This document shows, in pieces, positions 7,302 to 10,000 of a DNA stretch of 10,000 bases. The notes beneath the pieces were generated by a model that did not search any database, was not told the DNA's origin, and worked only from the letters and a program-made list of their open reading frames with translations. The first letter of the stretch is position 1; each line of letters starts with the position of its first letter. Location of the stretch: contig NC_091565.1 in the NCBI RefSeq assembly GCF_042767895.1, positions 36,484,786 to 36,494,785 of the forward strand, given 5' to 3'. Both the position numbers and the translations under genes were made by a program. This stretch comes from Penaeus vannamei (lineage: Eukaryota; Arthropoda; Malacostraca; Decapoda; Penaeidae).

Positions 7302-7343
<42 letters not shown>
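7302..7343. repeat. (ATT)14 microsatellite
   Basis: Fourteen uninterrupted ATT units, preceded by CATTACC starting at 7295. It is probably a duplicate of the run at 7245-7285 including its leader. Confidence 0.95.
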
Positions 7344-7393
7344 TCTTTTATTTTTTATTGTTATTATCATAATCATTATTTTTGTTGTTAACA

Positions 7394-7550
7394 TTTCTTG
7401 ATAACGATAACAAATATCAGTCTGGACGAAATAATAAGTAATTGATTATTTCTATGCGACTCTCATTTAGCTTTCTTTTTTCAGTCATTTTATATTTTAT
7501 TGTCTGTTTTTTTCTGTTTCTCTTTGTCTCTTTATTGATGTATTTAGCTC
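7394..7550. other. T-rich linker, no gene recognised
   Basis: Short ordinary sequence with decayed GATAAC and AATAAT at the left and T-rich, CT-poor sequence at the right. The 160-codon plus frame at 7442-7924 starts here but most of it lies in the following CT/CTAT repeat, giving S/L/Y/I-only peptide. Confidence 0.5.
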
Positions 7551-7935
7551 CCCTCTCTCTTTTTTGCTCTCCCCCCTCCTCTCTCTCTCTCTCTCTCTCT
7601 CCCTATCTTTCTATCTGCCTATCAACCTATCTATCTAATCTCAGTCTCAGTCTCAATCTCTCCCTGCACCAAATTTTAAGGAACGAACATTTCTTTTTCT
7701 CTCTCTCTAACTCTCCCTCCCCACCCCCTCTCTCGCTATTTCTCTATTTATCACTTTATCTCTCTCCCCATCTATCTACCTATCTTTCTACCTCTCTATC
7801 CCTATCTATCTATCTACTTATCTACCTCTCTCTCCCTATCTATCTGTCTATCTTCTTATCTACCTACCTACCTATTTACCTAATCTCAATCTCCTTCTCA
7901 ATCTCTCCCTGCACCAAATTTTAAGGGACGAACAT
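7551..7935. repeat. CT/CTAT repeat field with a 245-bp direct duplication
   Basis: CT runs (for example 7577-7602) alternate with CTAT/CTAC tetranucleotides (7603-7640, 7764-7880). A non-repetitive 40-bp block at 7651-7690 recurs at 7896-7935 with one mismatch (A7682 versus G7927). The 30 bases before each copy also align at 23 of 30 positions. The block contains CCTGCACCAAATTTTAAGG. This is a tandem duplication of about 245 bp whose inner CT/CTAT parts have since diverged. Confidence 0.85.
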
Positions 7936-8095
7936 CAAAGGAAGGAGTCGGTTCCCACACGGTAGATTGTGCGCGCTTTCTGCTCACTAAATTAGAGGCT
8001 TTGGTGGTAATGGAAGCCTGGCAGAGTAGAGGAGGTTGACCTTTTAACCCCTTTTGAGCAGGGTTCGTCTTCCTCTCTACTTGTCCTTCTTCTCA
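7936..8095. other. Non-repetitive island with a 6-bp hairpin
   Basis: About 160 bp of mixed, moderately GC-balanced sequence that begins right after the second copy of the duplicated block. AGGCTT at 7996-8001 and AAGCCT at 8014-8019 form a 6-bp stem with a 12-base loop, TGGTGGTAATGG. That loop resembles a polymerase III A box, and GGTTCGTCT at 8062-8070 resembles a B box, each with mismatches. No tRNA cloverleaf fits, so a decayed tRNA-derived element is only a weak possibility. Confidence 0.35.
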
Positions 8096-8663
8096 GAAAT
8101 GATTGTCGTCTTCTGTGGGTTTTTTTATGTTTTGTTTTTTTCTACTCTTTCCTCCGTTTTATTCTTTTGAATACTTCTTTTGGGTCTTTTTGTGTTTTAT
8201 CTACATATGCTCTTCTTCTCGCTCCACTTTCCATCTCTTTTTTTGTTCTACATCTTTTTTCTTCTTCTTCTTCTCTGCTATTCCTTATCTTCTTGTCTTC
8301 GCCTCTCCTCCCTCCTCTAAGTCGTCTTCTATTCTTCTATCTCTTTACTTCTCTCTTCTTCTATTCTTTTTCCTTCTCTTCCCTCTTTCAGTATCTCTGA
8401 TCCTCCTCGTTCTTCCTTCCACTTCTTCCTCCTCTTCCTCTCTCTTCCCCCTCATTAATTCTCCTCCTCCTTCTCTTTCTCCTATTCTCCCTCCTCCACC
8501 TCCTTGTTTTTTTGTTTTGTTTTTTCTCTTCCTTTTCTTCGTTTCTCTTCACCTCTTCATCTCCCTCTCCTTAGTCTAACTACATTCGGTGTCTCCTTCT
8601 CTCTTTCCTTTTCATTCTATCCGATTATATTTCCCATCACCTCCTGCACCTTTAACTCTACCC
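8096..8663. repeat. T/C-rich degenerate CTT/CCT field
   Basis: Pyrimidines dominate the plus strand, first T-rich (8119-8260), then CTT/CTTCT, then CCTCCT and TCTCC. Longer period is not obvious by eye. Plus-strand frames of 77-170 codons read F/S/L/P and match no protein. Patches near 8574-8630 (TAACTACATTCGGTG) are closer to ordinary sequence. Confidence 0.7.
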
Positions 8664-8701
8664 CTCCTCCTCTTCCTCCTCCTCCTCCTCCTCCTCCTCC
8701 T
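8664..8701. repeat. CCT microsatellite
   Basis: CCTCCTCCTCTT followed by nine uninterrupted CCT units at 8675-8701. It abuts the ATC array directly. It reads as poly-P in the plus-strand frame that then becomes H-rich and S-rich. Confidence 0.9.
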
Positions 8702-9112
8702 AATCATCATTATCATCATCACCATCATTTACATAATCATTATATTCAACATCACATCAACATAACATCATCATCATCAATATCATTTACATCATTATCA
8801 TCATCAGTATCATCTACATCATTATCATCATCATCAATATCATCTACATCATTATCATCATCATCAATATCATCTACATCATTATCATCATCAGTATCAT
8901 CTACATCATTATCATCATCATCAATATCATCTACATCATTATCATCATCATCAATATCATCTACATCATTATCATCATCATCAATATCAACATCATTATC
9001 ATCATCATCAACATAACATCATCATCATTATCAATATCATCTACATCATCATTTACATCATCGTCATCATCATCATCATCATCATCGTCATCATCATCAA
9101 CATCATCACACT
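8702..9112. repeat. ATC array with 27/30-bp units
   Basis: A CAT/ATC trinucleotide field whose middle (8764-8994) is a tandem array. The 30-bp unit is ATTATC, three ATC, then AATATCATCTACATC. The 27-bp unit has CAGTATC in place of the longer middle. Unit starts are 8764 (diverged), 8794, 8821, 8851, 8881, 8908, 8938 and 8968 (27 bp, AACATC ending). Lengths are all multiples of three because the units are built from triplets, so the frame stays open as a S/I/T/L-rich peptide. That is not evidence of coding. The rest is looser ATC with GTC breaks near 9061-9090. Confidence 0.9.
8794..8967. repeat. Perfect 87-bp higher-order duplication
   Basis: Three units in the order 27, 30, 30 bp (8794-8880) are followed by an identical set (8881-8967), with no difference that I can find by base-by-base reading. 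Lack of divergence implies recent duplication, ongoing gene-conversion-like homogenisation, or an assembly artefact. Confidence 0.9.
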
Positions 9113-9117
9113 ACTAC

Positions 9118-10000
9118 TCCTTCCTCTTCTTCCTCTCGTCCTCTCCTTCCTTCATCATCCTTTTCTTCTTCACCCTCTCCGCCTTTCCCCTTTCCCTTCT
9201 CCCATCTTCTTTTTTCCCCTTTTCCTCCTCCTCTTCCCTTTCTTCGCCTTTTCCTTCTCTTCCCTTCCTTCGCCTTTTCCTTCTCTTCCCTTCCTTCGCC
9301 TTTTCTTCCTCCTCTTCCCTTCGCATTTTCCTCCTCTTTCCTTCCTTCGCCTTTTTCTTCTCTTCCCTTCCTTCACCTTTTCCTCCTCTTCCCTTCGCAT
9401 TTTCCTCCTCTTCCCTTCCTTCGCCCTTTCCCTTTCTACCCTCCCTTCGCCGTTTCCTCCTCCTCTTTCATTCCTTCGCCTTTTTCTCCTCTTCACTTCC
9501 TTCGCATTTTCCTCCTCTTGCCTGCCTTCACCTTTTCTTCCTCCTCTTCCCTTACTTCACCTTTTACTCCACCTCTTCCCTTTCTTCTCCTTTTCCTCCT
9601 CCTCTACCCTTCGCCTTTTCCTCCTCTTCAATTCCTTCGCCTTTTCCTTCTCCTCTTCCCTTCTCCTTTTCCTCCTCCTCTTCCCTTCCTTCACCTTTTC
9701 TTCACCTTTTCTTCCTCGTCTCCCCTTCCTTCGCCCTTTCCTGCTCCTCTTCCCTTCCTTCGCATTTTCCTCCTCCTATTCCCTTTCTTCTCCTTATCCT
9801 CCTCCTCTTCTCTTCCTTCGCCCTTTCCTCCTCCTCTTCCCTTTCTTCCCCTTTTCTTCCTCCTCTTCCCTTCCTTCGCCCTTTCCTCCTCCTCTCCCCT
9901 CCCTTCGCCCTTTCCTCCTCCTCTTCCCTTTCTTCTCCTTTTCCTCCTCCTCTTCCCTTTCTTCTCCTTTTCTTCACCTTTTCTTCCTCTTCCCTTCCTT
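9118..10000. repeat. Pyrimidine minisatellite, 26-bp then 29-bp unit, continuing beyond the window
   Basis: From 9243 the array can be phased on TTCGCC-like starts (TTCGC, TTCAC, TTCTC, TTCCC). Spacing is mostly 25-26 bp from 9243 to 9527 (one step 22, one 29), mixed 25-29 to 9661, and then exactly 29 bp for nine consecutive steps from 9701 to 9962. The 29-bp unit is TTCGCCCTTTCC, TCC triplets, then TCTTCCCTTCC. The 26-bp unit lacks one triplet. 9118-9242 is decayed sequence of the same composition. Minus-strand frames of 70-108 codons (E/R/K/G) cross many units, and since 29 and 26 are not multiples of three, each unit is read in another frame. They are open only because T is almost absent from that strand. 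Confidence 0.9.
9661..9932. repeat. 272-bp higher-order repeat, complete copy
   Basis: Nine 29-bp units plus one truncated 11-bp unit (9690-9700) make 272 bp. The next copy starts at 9933 with its own 11-bp unit at 9962-9972 and is cut by the window edge. The first 60 bases of the two copies match at 57 positions (9661-9720 versus 9933-9992). Confidence 0.8.

Larger units (their letters stand above)
6905..7393. repeat. GAT field switching to a long ATT/ATC field
   Basis: GAT triplets on the plus strand (6910-6993) change to ATT/ATC triplets (7003 onward). The junction is a perfect 8-bp hairpin, ATGATAAC at 6986-6993 and GTTATCAT at 7003-7010, with a 9-base loop. The ATT part becomes purer rightward, ending in pure runs at 7245-7285 and 7302-7343. 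The 157-codon plus frame from 6899 reads poly-Y. The minus frames are poly-N and poly-I/M. Confidence 0.85.

Noticed and set aside
7996..8070. Possible tRNA or tRNA-derived SINE: A-box-like 8002-8013 and B-box-like 8062-8070
   Set aside because: Both boxes have mismatches, no acceptor stem or 5-bp anticodon stem can be drawn, and there is no tail or target duplication.
8764..8994. CRISPR-like array of about 30-bp repeats
   Set aside because: The units are directly tandem with no unique spacers, and the composition is a triplet microsatellite in a eukaryotic setting.
8504..9016. 170-codon frame with poly-P, H-rich and repeated S/I/T/L segments, resembling a low-complexity secreted protein
   Set aside because: Each segment is simply the translation of CCT or ATC microsatellite, and 27/30-bp units keep frame only because they derive from triplets. 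There is no signal peptide or non-repeat domain.
9114..9977. Minus-strand E/R/K/G-rich frames resembling a charged coiled-coil protein
   Set aside because: The 26- and 29-bp units are not multiples of three, so each unit is read in a different frame. No selection on a peptide can be inferred.

Overview
This is non-coding eukaryotic DNA, and I find no gene in it. Simple-sequence DNA fills most of the 10 kb: AT, AAT/ATC, CT/GA, GT, CCT and TATC tracts, plus purine/pyrimidine minisatellites. Small islands of ordinary sequence lie between them. There is no credible exon, tRNA, rRNA, transposase, reverse transcriptase, CRISPR array or viral gene. The density and variety of microsatellites (AT, AAT and ATC heavy, with CT and GT) fit a microsatellite-rich invertebrate. 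From general knowledge, penaeid shrimp or another decapod is the best guess. A mollusc cannot be excluded, because no diagnostic gene is present.

Layout, left half. 1-440 is AT-rich non-repetitive sequence. 441-2180 is degenerate GAT/AAT sequence whose strand polarity flips near 920, 1298 and 1406. 2181-2345 is an island, 2346-2440 an AT tract and 2441-2837 another island. 2838-3310 is an AT/ATT field with two pure TA tracts of 59 and 77 nt. 3311-3470 is an island and 3471-3740 is ATT/TAG sequence. 3741-4080 is polypyrimidine, 4081-4286 is a CpG-rich core and 4287-4985 is a polypurine minisatellite.

Layout, right half. 4986-5820 is polypyrimidine with an 81-nt TC tract. 5821-6004 is an island. 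6005-6274 is a compound GT array with a 108-bp period. 6275-6904 is the largest island of ordinary sequence. 6905-7393 is GAT switching to ATT. 7394-7550 is T-rich. 7551-7935 is CT/CTAT with a 245-bp direct duplication. 7936-8095 is an island. 8096-8701 is CT/CTT/CCT sequence. 8702-9112 is an ATC array containing a perfect 87-bp higher-order duplication. 9118-10000 is a pyrimidine minisatellite whose period changes from 26 to 29 bp and which carries a 272-bp higher-order repeat. It runs off the right edge.

Long open reading frames occur on both strands, but they come from composition: tracts of one or two alternating bases rarely make stop codons. They encode runs such as poly-I/Y, (TH)n, (CV)n, poly-N/D, poly-S/L/P and E/R/K/G. 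There is therefore no gene set working together here. What can be learned concerns how the repeats grew: nested higher-order repeats, polarity switches at small hairpins, and possible dispersed-element remnants next to repeat tracts.
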